Positions 33,132 through 40,590 of a stretch of 64,000 bases of DNA are shown here, in pieces. The notes beneath the pieces were generated by a model. That model was not told the origin of the DNA. It ran no database searches and worked only from the letters and a program-made list of their open reading frames with translations. The number at the start of each line of letters is the position of its first letter. Position 1 is the stretch's first letter. The stretch comes from Myxococcus qinghaiensis. Its GTDB lineage: Bacteria; Myxococcota; Myxococcia; Myxococcales; Myxococcaceae. Position numbers and translations under genes: made by a program. The DNA lies in contig NZ_JAKCFA010000001.1 of NCBI RefSeq assembly GCF_024198215.1, forward strand, positions 1 to 64,000, given 5' to 3'.

Positions 33132-35675
33132 ATGGATCCGCAGCTCTTGCGCAGCATCTGGCCGGTGTTCTCCGCGGAGACGCGTGAGCAGATCCAAGCC
33201 ATTGGAGCGAAGGTGCTCGGATTGGAGGGCCCTTCGCGCGAGCGTGAGGCGGACCTCCTGCCTTCGCTGAAGCGACTGGTGCACAGCCTGAAGGGCTCCG
33301 CGGCGAGCCTGGGGCTGGATGACATTGAACAGGTGGTGCACGCCATCGAGGATGGGCTGGCCCACATCGAGCCTGACACCGGCCTGCCCCGCGCGGCGGT
33401 GGAGTCCATGCTGCGTGGCCTGTCCGGCATCGAAGCCGCCATGGCCCGGGGCGACGCGGGCGAGGCGCCGCAGGTGGATGGCCTGAGCGCGCTCCTGAAG
33501 CTCCTGGGGCGCGAGGTCTCCGTGCCCGAGCCCACGGCGGCGGCCTCCGGCCTGTCCTCGAAGGGACTGGAGGCGCTGGATTTCCTGGAGGCGTCGCTCG
33601 GCGCGCTGTGCTCGCCGGACGTCCCCGACCGGGCCGCCGTCGTGCGCAAGGCGATGGAGCGGGCGCGCGCGCTGCGGGCCTCCGCGCAGGAGTCCGGGGC
33701 CACGCGGCTGGCGACGCTGTCCGAGTCCGCCGCGCTGGGCTTCGCGCGCATGGAGCCGGGTGGCGACGAGGCCAGCCTGGCCGCTTCCGACGTGGCGGGC
33801 ACGCTGGTGGAGCTGCGGGCCCAGCTGGAGGAAGGTGGCGCGCGGAACATGGCGCGCACGGTGGATGCGCTGAGGGCCGTGCCGGCGCCCACGCCCGCGG
33901 ACTCGGCCGCTCCGAGCGCGCAGGCGCAAGCGCCGCAGCAGGAGACGCGCGGCACCACGGCGGACCACACGGTGCGCGTGGCGGTGAAGACGCTCGAGTC
34001 GCTGGCGCTCCAGGTGGAGCTGCTCGTGGCGGGGCGGGCGCAGCAGGCGCGGCGCTCCGAGGGCTACCGCGCGCTGTCGGACGGGACGCACGAGGTGCTG
34101 CGGCACCTGGAGCGCGCGTCGTCGCAGCTCACGCTGGCGGGCGGCGGGCCGGCGCTGGAGTCGCTGCGTTCTGGCGTGGCGCTGATGCGGACGATGCAGA
34201 AGCGCCTGCTGGAGGTGTCGCGCGAGGCGCACCGCGACGGGGAGCAGCTGGCGCTGGTGGCCCAGGTGGCGCGCGATGACCTGCGCGACTTGCGCATGGT
34301 GCCCGCGTCCCAGCTCCTGGAGCCGCTGCGCCGCACCGTGCGCGAGGTGTCCACGCGGCTGGGCAAGGACGTGGCGCTGGAGCTGACCGGTGGGGACGTG
34401 CGGTTGGACCGGCGCATCCTCGACGCGCTGAAAGACCCGTTGCTGCACCTGGTGCGCAACGCCATCGACCACGGGCTGGAGTCTCCGGAGGAGCGACGCG
34501 CGGCGGGCAAGTCGGAGACGGGACGCCTGACGGTGCGCGTGGAGCCTCGGGGCGCGCGCATCGGCGTCATTGTCGAAGACGATGGCTACGGCCTGTCACC
34601 GGAGCGCGTGCGCGCCACGGCGGTGCGCCGGGGGCTGTTGTCCGAAGAGGAGGCCGGCAAGCTCACCGATGCGCAGGCCGCGCGACTGGTGTTCCAGCCG
34701 GGCTTCTCCACGCGCGAGCAGGTGACGGCGACGTCGGGACGCGGCGTGGGCCTGGACGTGGTGCAGGCCATGGCGGCCCGGCTCCAGGGCTCCGTCGACG
34801 TGGAGTTCTGGGCAGGACGCGGCACGCGCTTCACCGTGGACCTGCCGCTGACGCTGGCGTCCGCGCTGGGCCTGCTGGTGCGCACCGGCACGACGGTGTC
34901 CGCGATTCCCTCCGACAGCGTGGAGCGCGTGCTGCGCCTGACGCCCGAGGACGTGGGCACGGTGGCGGGCCGCGTGGTGGCTCGGGTGGACGGCGGGCAG
35001 CTCACCTTCCTGCCCCTGGCGGAGGCCATCGGCCTGCCTCGGCTGCCCCTGGCGATTGAGTCCGGGCAGGTGCAGACGGCGGCGCTCGTCGTGGTCGGCG
35101 GCGACAAGGTGCTGTTCGCCATCGACGAGGTGGTGGGGCAGCAGGAGATTGTCGTGCGCTCGCTGGGCAAGCATCTGCAGAGCGTGCGGCACCTGGCCGG
35201 CGCGGCCGTGCTGGATGACGGGCGCGTGGTGCCGGTGCTCAACGCGCCGGAGCTGGTGCGCACAGCCCGGCCGGAGACCCGCTCCACGGGGACAGAGGCG
35301 CGGCGTCCGCGCATCCTCGTGTGCGACGACGCGCTCACCACGCGCTTCGCCATGAAGTCGCTGCTCGAAATCGCCGGTTTCCCGGTGGTGACGGCGGCGG
35401 ATGGCGAGGAGGCCTGGGGCGTGCTGGAGCGCACGTCGTGCCAGCTCGTCGTGAGCGACTGGCAGATGCCTCGGTTGGATGGCGTGGGGCTCGCGCGGCG
35501 CATCAAATCCCACCCGACGCTGCACTCCACGCCCATCATCCTCGTCACCTCGCTCGACAGCCCGGAGGACCGGGCGGCGGGACTCGAGGCGGGCGCGGAT
35601 GGCTACCTCGTCAAGCGCGAGGTGGAGCGCGGCAAGCTGCTGGAGTTGGTGCGACAGCTCCTTCCGACGCGCTGA
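33132..35675 (+). CDS. cheA: CheA histidine kinase with C-terminal receiver (CheA-CheY hybrid)
   Basis: An 847-residue chemosensory kinase. Order: Hpt domain with His51 (RLVHSLKGSAASLG), a long helical region up to about 270, dimerisation helices about 275-395, HATPase domain from about 395 (N box LLHLVRNAIDHGLESPEERR, G1 VEDDGYGLSP, G2 TSGRGVGLDVVQAMA), CheW-like P5 domain about 575-720, and a receiver domain about 728-847 with phospho-Asp in VVSDWQMPRLDG and the Lys of YLVKREV. The hybrid layout matches FrzE-type kinases, in which the fused receiver tunes the kinase. Last gene of the operon. Its last 12 bases are the start of a tandem duplication at 35664-35835. Confidence 0.94.
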   Translation: MDPQLLRSIWPVFSAETREQIQAIGAKVLGLEGPSREREADLLPSLKRLVHSLKGSAASLGLDDIEQVVHAIEDGLAHIEPDTGLPRAAVESMLRGLSGIEAAMARGDAGEAPQVDGLSALLKLLGREVSVPEPTAAASGLSSKGLEALDFLEASLGALCSPDVPDRAAVVRKAMERARALRASAQESGATRLATLSESAALGFARMEPGGDEASLAASDVAGTLVELRAQLEEGGARNMARTVDALRAVPAPTPADSAAPSAQAQAPQQETRGTTADHTVRVAVKTLESLALQVELLVAGRAQQARRSEGYRALSDGTHEVLRHLERASSQLTLAGGGPALESLRSGVALMRTMQKRLLEVSREAHRDGEQLALVAQVARDDLRDLRMVPASQLLEPLRRTVREVSTRLGKDVALELTGGDVRLDRRILDALKDPLLHLVRNAIDHGLESPEERRAAGKSETGRLTVRVEPRGARIGVIVEDDGYGLSPERVRATAVRRGLLSEEEAGKLTDAQAARLVFQPGFSTREQVTATSGRGVGLDVVQAMAARLQGSVDVEFWAGRGTRFTVDLPLTLASALGLLVRTGTTVSAIPSDSVERVLRLTPEDVGTVAGRVVARVDGGQLTFLPLAEAIGLPRLPLAIESGQVQTAALVVVGGDKVLFAIDEVVGQQEIVVRSLGKHLQSVRHLAGAAVLDDGRVVPVLNAPELVRTARPETRSTGTEARRPRILVCDDALTTRFAMKSLLEIAGFPVVTAADGEEAWGVLERTSCQLVVSDWQMPRLDGVGLARRIKSHPTLHSTPIILVTSLDSPEDRAAGLEAGADGYLVKREVERGKLLELVRQLLPTR

Positions 35676-35835
35676 CGCCGCCCAGGGGCTGGTCGCTCCT
35701 GGCAGCTCAAGTTCCATGGGGAGTTCGAGGACTCACCTGTTAGCGGGTGAGTCAGCTGCTGCCGACGCGCTGACGCCTCTCAGGGATTGGACGCGCCTGG
35801 CAACCCCAGCTCCGCGGGGAGCTGGAGGACCCACC
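35664..35835. repeat. Imperfect tandem duplication across a convergent gene junction
   Basis: 35664-35737 and 35762-35835 align over 74 positions with 15 mismatches, a period of 98 bp. Both copies contain the sequence of the CheA end (Pro-Thr-Arg-stop) and, on the other strand, the end of the histidine kinase (Val-Leu-Gln/Glu-Leu-Pro). In the first copy the kinase stop has become Trp (TGA to TGG). Confidence 0.8.
35730..35753. terminator. Hairpin between the two junction copies
   Basis: Perfect 8-bp inverted repeat GACTCACC (35730-35737) and GGTGAGTC (35746-35753), 8-base loop, between the convergent cheA and histidine kinase genes. A bidirectional terminator is likely; no T tract. Confidence 0.45.
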
Positions 35836-36778
35836 GTGGCTCGCCCGGAGCAGGGGAGCGCAGCGTGCCTCCGAGCCGCCGCGTGAGCTCTCCCACCAGC
35901 GCGAGCGCGCGGTCTCCGGGCGCACCTCCACCTTGCGTCGAGGCGACGAGTCGCCAGCAACCCGTCGCCTCGAGCAGCTCCACTTGAAGCGTCACGGAGG
36001 TCGCGCGCATGGACGCGAGCCCGCGCACCAGGGCGCGCACCCAGACCTTCAATTGTTCGGGGCTCGCCTTCACGAGCAACGGCCGGTCCGGCACCGTCAT
36101 CTCCACACGCCAGCGAGAGGCCAGCCGCGTGTCGGGACCGAAGGCCTCGTGGAGCAGGGGCCGCAAGTCAGTGGCGCTGCCCCGTCCCAGGCGGAAGTCG
36201 ATGAGGGCCCGCTGGTCCTGGGCGGCGCGCATCATCCGGTCCAGGTAGCGCTGCACCGTCGCATTCAACGGGCCCGCGGTGCCCTTCAACATCATGTCCA
36301 GGTAGCCCTTGATGACCATCAGGGGCGTTCGCAAGTCATGCGCCGCGAGCGAACGGCGCTGCTCCCAGCGGACCGCCTCGCGCTCCTGCTCGCGTCGTGC
36401 GGCCAACAGTCGCGCGTGCCGGGCCTCGGCGGCGGACTCGCGGGCATGGGCGGCGAGCAGCGCGCTCCCGAAGGCGGACAGCCGTGCGAGCACCTGCCCG
36501 TCCGTGCGTCCGGTCCGCTCGGGCCAGACCTTCAGGGGTCGTCCTCCTCTTGAGGTGGGGCCGGCGACGCCCGTGCCCGCCCTGGCCACGCAGGTGCGCC
36601 CATCGAAGAGGGCCGCGCCGGACGCCTCCGTCAGCCGGAGCGTCTCCCGGAGCAGCAACTCCATCCCCGCGAGAGCGCCACAACGCAGCGCGCGCTCGGC
36701 CACCGCCGCGAGCGTCTGCTCCACCCCTGCGTCGACGGTGAGGTCGACGCTCCGCCCACTCCAAGCACCCGCTTGCAC
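35780..36778 (-). CDS. Histidine kinase-like protein with degenerate ATPase domain
   Basis: About 332 residues from the GTG at 36778; a GTG at 36817 is an alternative start. Residues 20-110 look GAF-like (MELLLRETLRLTEASGAALF, RTCVARAGTGVAG). The dimerisation helix carries the H-box RRSLAAHDLRTPLMVIKGYL with His147. The C-terminal ATPase-like region has no recognisable N box, no DxGxG G1 box and no GxGLG G2 box. It ends RWVLQLPAELGLPGASNP. It may therefore be a phosphotransfer or scaffold protein instead of an active kinase. It is convergent with cheA, and its 3' end lies in a tandem duplication. Divergent from the heparinase-family gene. Confidence 0.75.
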   Translation of the reverse strand: MQAGAWSGRSVDLTVDAGVEQTLAAVAERALRCGALAGMELLLRETLRLTEASGAALFDGRTCVARAGTGVAGPTSRGGRPLKVWPERTGRTDGQVLARLSAFGSALLAAHARESAAEARHARLLAARREQEREAVRWEQRRSLAAHDLRTPLMVIKGYLDMMLKGTAGPLNATVQRYLDRMMRAAQDQRALIDFRLGRGSATDLRPLLHEAFGPDTRLASRWRVEMTVPDRPLLVKASPEQLKVWVRALVRGLASMRATSVTLQVELLEATGCWRLVASTQGGGAPGDRALALVGELTRRLGGTLRSPAPGEPRWVLQLPAELGLPGASNP

Positions 36779-36951
36779 GCGCTGAGGTATGGGCACGGCG
36801 CGGTCAGGGCGCAACACTGCCCAGGGAGGGCAAAGAAAGGGCCGCGTATCGGCAATCCTTTACCCACGGCCACCGCCGAGCCCCCGACTTTTTACTGTCC
36901 TGCAGGGCAGGATGATCGCCCAAACCCGCTCAACTCCTCGCGAGGACCCCT

Positions 36952-36967
36952 TGGCCGGACCCTTGCT
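36952..36967 (+). promoter_or_regulatory. Sigma-54-type promoter of the heparinase-family gene
   Basis: TGGCCGGACCCTTGCT matches the consensus TGGCACG-N4-TTGCW at all positions but two, with GG (36953-36954) and GC (36965-36966) at the required spacing. The predicted start of transcription would be near 36978, about 23 bases before the ATG at 37001. Sigma-54 promoters need an enhancer-binding activator. Confidence 0.5.
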
Positions 36968-37000
36968 AACGGCCTCTGCGACGGGCGGCGGAAGGGACGA

Positions 37001-39076
37001 ATGGGGACTCTCGACTACTACGCGGCAATCGCAAGACTCGCTCCCGGGGCCCTGGCCCTCAGTGCGATGCGGCGGGTGCAGGGCGTGGCGCGGCAGGCAC
37101 GATATCGAAGGCGCGAGCGCACCGATGAGGTGCTGCTGCTCCAGGCCTTCGGCGCGGCCCGCGCAGAGGAGCTGGCGGAGCGAGCCCTCGGCAATCGCGT
37201 GTCGCGAGTCTGGTGTGAGATGTCGCAGCGAGCCTCCGTGCTGGACGCGCTCGCGGCCATTCCTGGAGCGCGGGAGCGCGCCCGGGCCCGCGCGCAGGCC
37301 GCGCTCCGTCAGGAGTGGGATGTCTTTGGAACGCGCGTCGTCTTTGGCGAGGGACGCCCGGTGGACTGGTCGCTGGATGCGCTCAGTGGCCACCGCTATC
37401 CGCTGGCGCCCGTGGAGCAGATGCCGCTCCACTCGAAGGGGAATGATCCGAAGTACCCCTGGGTGATGGGCCGGCTCGACAGCGTCATCGCGCTCGCGCA
37501 GGGCTATTGGGTGGAGGAGTCCCAGGGCGAGCGCGCCCGGATGGTCTCCGCCTTCGTCAATCAGGTGCTGGACTTCCTCCAGGCGAATCCCCTGGGGCAG
37601 GGCGTCCACTGGACGTGCGCCATGGAGGTGGCGCTGCGCGCGGCCAATCTCGCGCAGGCGCTCGTCATGTTCTCCGACGCGGCCGAGGTGCGTCGGCCGG
37701 AGTTCCTCGTCCCGGTGCTGGGCGCGCTGGCGGACCACCAGTCCTGGGTGGAGGCCCACCTCGAGGACCGGGGCGCGGTGCCCAACAACCACCTCGTCTC
37801 CAATTACGTCGGCCTGCTCGTGGTGGGGTTGCTCTTCCCGGAGCTGCCGCGCGCCGCGCACCAAGTGGCGCTGTCGGTGTCGGGCCTGTGCGCGCAGATG
37901 GCCGCGCAGGTGCACGTCGAGGGCACGTCCTTCGAGGGCTCCATTCCCTACCACCGCCTGTCGGTGGAGCTGTTCACCCTGGCGCTGCTGGTGGCGCGGG
38001 GCGCGGGCGTGCCGCTGGGCACGGCCTACGAGACGCGGCTGCGTCGCATGTTCCACGCCGTGCGCGCGTGGACCTCGGAGACGGGCCTGGCGCCGCAGGT
38101 GGGCGACAACGACTCCGGCCGCGTGTTCCCTCTGCGCGAGCGGGATGACCTGGAGCAGGGCTACCTGGTGGGCCTGGGCGCGGCCCTCTTCGGGGACGCG
38201 GGTCTGGGCGGAGGCGAGCTGCCGGACGAGGCGGCGTGGCTCTTGGGCCGTCAGGGTCTGGAGCGCCACCGGAAGCTGGCTCCCGCGCCGGCGCCGCTGT
38301 CGGTGAGCTTTCCAGAGGGCGGCTTCCACGTATTGCGCGGCGCGGGCGCCGTCGTCACTGTGAGCGCGGGCAAGCAGGGCCAGCGAGGGGTGGGCGGACA
38401 CAGCCACAACGACAAGCTCTCCTTCGAGCTGCACCTGGGGGGGCGTCCGCTCATCGTCGACCCGGGCACGGGCTCGTACACGCGCGACGCGGCGATGCGC
38501 AACGCGTTCCGTGGCACGGCCGCGCACAACACCGTGCAGGTGGATGGCGTGGAGCAGGTGCCGTTGGACCCCGCTCGGCTGTTCGCGCTGCCCGAGGGTG
38601 CGAAGGCGCGCGTGGTGGCCTTCCTTCCTGGCGGGAGCGTGGACAGATTGCGTGTCCGTCACGATGGTTACCGCATGCTCCCCGCGCCGGTGGGCATCGA
38701 GCGCACGTTCCGGTTGGACAGGCACGAGCGCGCGCTGGCGGGGCGCGACAGCTTCATCGGCACCGGGCGGCACGAAGTCATTGGACGCTTTCATCTTCCC
38801 GACGAGCAGGCGCGGCGTGTGACGCCGGAAGCGCAGGTGCTCGCGAGGGCGCAGCGCGCGGCGGAGGAGCCGCTGGAGTTCGAGCCCGTCGCGGTGGAGC
38901 TGGGCCCCGCTGGCGCGCCGCTCGCATGGATTCTGCTGGAGCGAGGTCTGGAGTTGGGACTGGTGGCCTCTCGGTACTCACCTGGCTACGGGCGGGTGGT
39001 GCCGGCGATGACGGTGGAGTTTCGGGGGCAGGTGAAGCCTCCGACGAGTTTGCGGTGGGTGGTTGTCTTCAGGTGA
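37001..39076 (+). CDS. Heparinase II/III family protein (polysaccharide lyase-like)
   Basis: A 691-residue protein from ATG 37001 with GAAGGGACGA upstream. The N-terminal alpha-toroid region contains the blocks WTCAMEVALRAANLAQALV, NNHLVSNYVGLLVVGLLFPE and SIPYHRLSVELFTLALL. The C-terminal beta-sandwich has GGHSHNDKLSFELHLGGRPL, VDPGTGSYT and TAAHNTVQVDGVEQ. These are the hallmarks of the heparinase II/III family in polysaccharide gene clusters; the His/Tyr of the lyase site appear retained. There is no obvious signal peptide. It is followed 58 bases later by a nucleotide-sugar dehydrogenase, so it probably helps make or trim a uronic-acid-containing surface polysaccharide. Confidence 0.87.
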   Translation: MGTLDYYAAIARLAPGALALSAMRRVQGVARQARYRRRERTDEVLLLQAFGAARAEELAERALGNRVSRVWCEMSQRASVLDALAAIPGARERARARAQAALRQEWDVFGTRVVFGEGRPVDWSLDALSGHRYPLAPVEQMPLHSKGNDPKYPWVMGRLDSVIALAQGYWVEESQGERARMVSAFVNQVLDFLQANPLGQGVHWTCAMEVALRAANLAQALVMFSDAAEVRRPEFLVPVLGALADHQSWVEAHLEDRGAVPNNHLVSNYVGLLVVGLLFPELPRAAHQVALSVSGLCAQMAAQVHVEGTSFEGSIPYHRLSVELFTLALLVARGAGVPLGTAYETRLRRMFHAVRAWTSETGLAPQVGDNDSGRVFPLRERDDLEQGYLVGLGAALFGDAGLGGGELPDEAAWLLGRQGLERHRKLAPAPAPLSVSFPEGGFHVLRGAGAVVTVSAGKQGQRGVGGHSHNDKLSFELHLGGRPLIVDPGTGSYTRDAAMRNAFRGTAAHNTVQVDGVEQVPLDPARLFALPEGAKARVVAFLPGGSVDRLRVRHDGYRMLPAPVGIERTFRLDRHERALAGRDSFIGTGRHEVIGRFHLPDEQARRVTPEAQVLARAQRAAEEPLEFEPVAVELGPAGAPLAWILLERGLELGLVASRYSPGYGRVVPAMTVEFRGQVKPPTSLRWVVVFR

Positions 39077-39134
39077 GTTTTTGGTCGGGGCGTGACCGTC
39101 TTGGCGGCACGTCGCATCAGGAGAGGTGAGGACG

Positions 39135-40463
39135 ATGAGGGTGATGGTCGGCAGCCCGCTGTTGGAGCGTATTCGTCGGCGGGAAGCGAAGGTCGGTGTG
39201 GTGGGGTTGGGGTACGTCGGTCTTCCTTTGGGTATGGCGTTCGCGGAGGCGGGCTTCCCGGTGCTGGGGCTCGACGTCGACCAGCGCAAACTCGACAAGA
39301 TTGAGAAGGGCGAGAGCTACATCAAGCACATCCCCAGCGCGCCGCTGGCGGAGCTCACGAAGTCCGGCAAGCTGAAGGGGTCTAACGACTTCGCGAAGGC
39401 GAAGGACCTGGACTGCGTCATCATCTGCGTGCCCACGCCGCTGACGGCGTCGCGTGAGCCGGACATGAGCTACATCATCCAGACGGGTGAGTCGCTCGCG
39501 CCGCACGTGCGCCGCGGTCAGCTCTTCATCCTGGAGTCCACCACCTACCCCGGTACCACCGAGGAGGTGCTCAAGCCGCTGCTCGAGAAGAACGGCCTCA
39601 AGGCGGGCGTGGACTTCCACCTGGCCTTCAGCCCCGAGCGCGAGGACCCGGGCAACAAGAACTTCAACACCAAGACGATTCCGAAGATTGTCGGCGGCTA
39701 CACCCCGGCGTGCTCCGAGGTGGCGGCCGCGCTGTACGGCAGCGCGCTGCAGGAAGTGGTGCCGGTGTCCTCCACGCGCGTGGCGGAGCTCTCCAAGCTG
39801 CTGGAGAACATCTACCGCTGCGTGAACATCGCCATGGTCAATGAGATGAAGATGCTCTGCGACCGGATGAACGTGGACGTGTGGGAGGTCATCCAGGCCG
39901 CCAGCACCAAGCCCTTCGGCTTCCAGCCGTTCTACCCGGGCCCGGGCCTCGGTGGGCACTGCATCCCCATCGACCCGTTCTACCTGACGTGGAAGGCGCG
40001 CGAGTTCGAGTTCCACACCAAGTTCATCGAGCTGGCCGGCGAGGTGAACTGGCAGATGCCGTACTACGTGGTGCAGCGCACCATGGAAGCGCTCAACAAC
40101 GTCCGCAAGACGCTCAAGGGCGCGCGCGTGCTCTGCCTGGGCGCCGCGTACAAGAAGGACATCGACGACATGCGCGAGAGTCCTTCTCTTCGCATCATGA
40201 CGTTGCTGGCGGAGAAGGGCGCGGAGCTCAGCTACCACGACCCGTACGTGCCCGAGCTGCACAAGGGCCACGGCTTCAACATGGAGATGAAGTCCGTCCC
40301 GCTGGAGCCGGAGAAGCTGGGCGACTACGACGTCGTCATCATCCTCACGGACCACACCAACATCGACTACGCGGCGGTGGTGGCGAATGCGTCGTGCGTG
40401 ATTGACACGCGCAACGCGACCAAGGGCGTGACGCTGGGCCGCGAGAAGGTGACGAAGGCGTAG
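39135..40463 (+). CDS. Nucleotide-sugar dehydrogenase (UDP-HexNAc 6-dehydrogenase family)
   Basis: A 442-residue NAD-dependent dehydrogenase that oxidises C6 of a UDP-sugar to a uronic acid in two steps. The ATG at 39135 has AGGAGAGG eight bases upstream; GTG 39126 is an alternative. The NAD fold begins VGVVGLGYVGLPLGMAFAEA. The middle has SPEREDPGN and the catalytic Cys lies in GPGLGGHCIPIDPFYL. The C-terminal domain contains LGAAYKKDIDDMRESPS and the strand VVIILTDHTNID. The SPER-DPG and GGHCIPIDP forms fit the WbpA/WecC/TviB group (UDP-GlcNAc/ManNAc/GalNAc dehydrogenases) more than UDP-glucose dehydrogenase. Paired with the heparinase-family gene. Confidence 0.92.
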   Translation: MRVMVGSPLLERIRRREAKVGVVGLGYVGLPLGMAFAEAGFPVLGLDVDQRKLDKIEKGESYIKHIPSAPLAELTKSGKLKGSNDFAKAKDLDCVIICVPTPLTASREPDMSYIIQTGESLAPHVRRGQLFILESTTYPGTTEEVLKPLLEKNGLKAGVDFHLAFSPEREDPGNKNFNTKTIPKIVGGYTPACSEVAAALYGSALQEVVPVSSTRVAELSKLLENIYRCVNIAMVNEMKMLCDRMNVDVWEVIQAASTKPFGFQPFYPGPGLGGHCIPIDPFYLTWKAREFEFHTKFIELAGEVNWQMPYYVVQRTMEALNNVRKTLKGARVLCLGAAYKKDIDDMRESPSLRIMTLLAEKGAELSYHDPYVPELHKGHGFNMEMKSVPLEPEKLGDYDVVIILTDHTNIDYAAVVANASCVIDTRNATKGVTLGREKVTKA

Positions 40464-40468
40464 TCAGC

Positions 40469-40560
40469 GACGAGCAGGGGCCCGGAAGCCGACCCTCCGG
40501 GCAGGGGTTCACGACTCCAGGTGTCGGGAGGGGCACCTGGAGTCGGCGGACCTGCTCGTC
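40469..40560. ncRNA. Predicted three-way-junction structured element
   Basis: An outer 10-bp perfect stem GACGAGCAGG (40469-40478) / CCTGCTCGTC (40551-40560) encloses two perfect hairpins: GCCCGGA / TCCGGGC (40480-40486, 40496-40502) and CGACTCCAGGTG / CACCTGGAGTCG (40512-40523, 40534-40545). It starts 6 bases after the dehydrogenase stop and ends 30 bases before the next start. It may be a complex terminator, a leader RNA of the next gene or a palindromic mobile repeat. Confidence 0.5.
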
Positions 40561-40590
40561 TTGTGGGGTGGTTTGGGTACAGTGGGGGGC

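Noticed and set aside
38995-39134. Possible remnant gene between the heparinase and dehydrogenase genes
   Set aside because: Only short frames; the sequence is the 3' end of the heparinase gene plus a ribosome-binding region.
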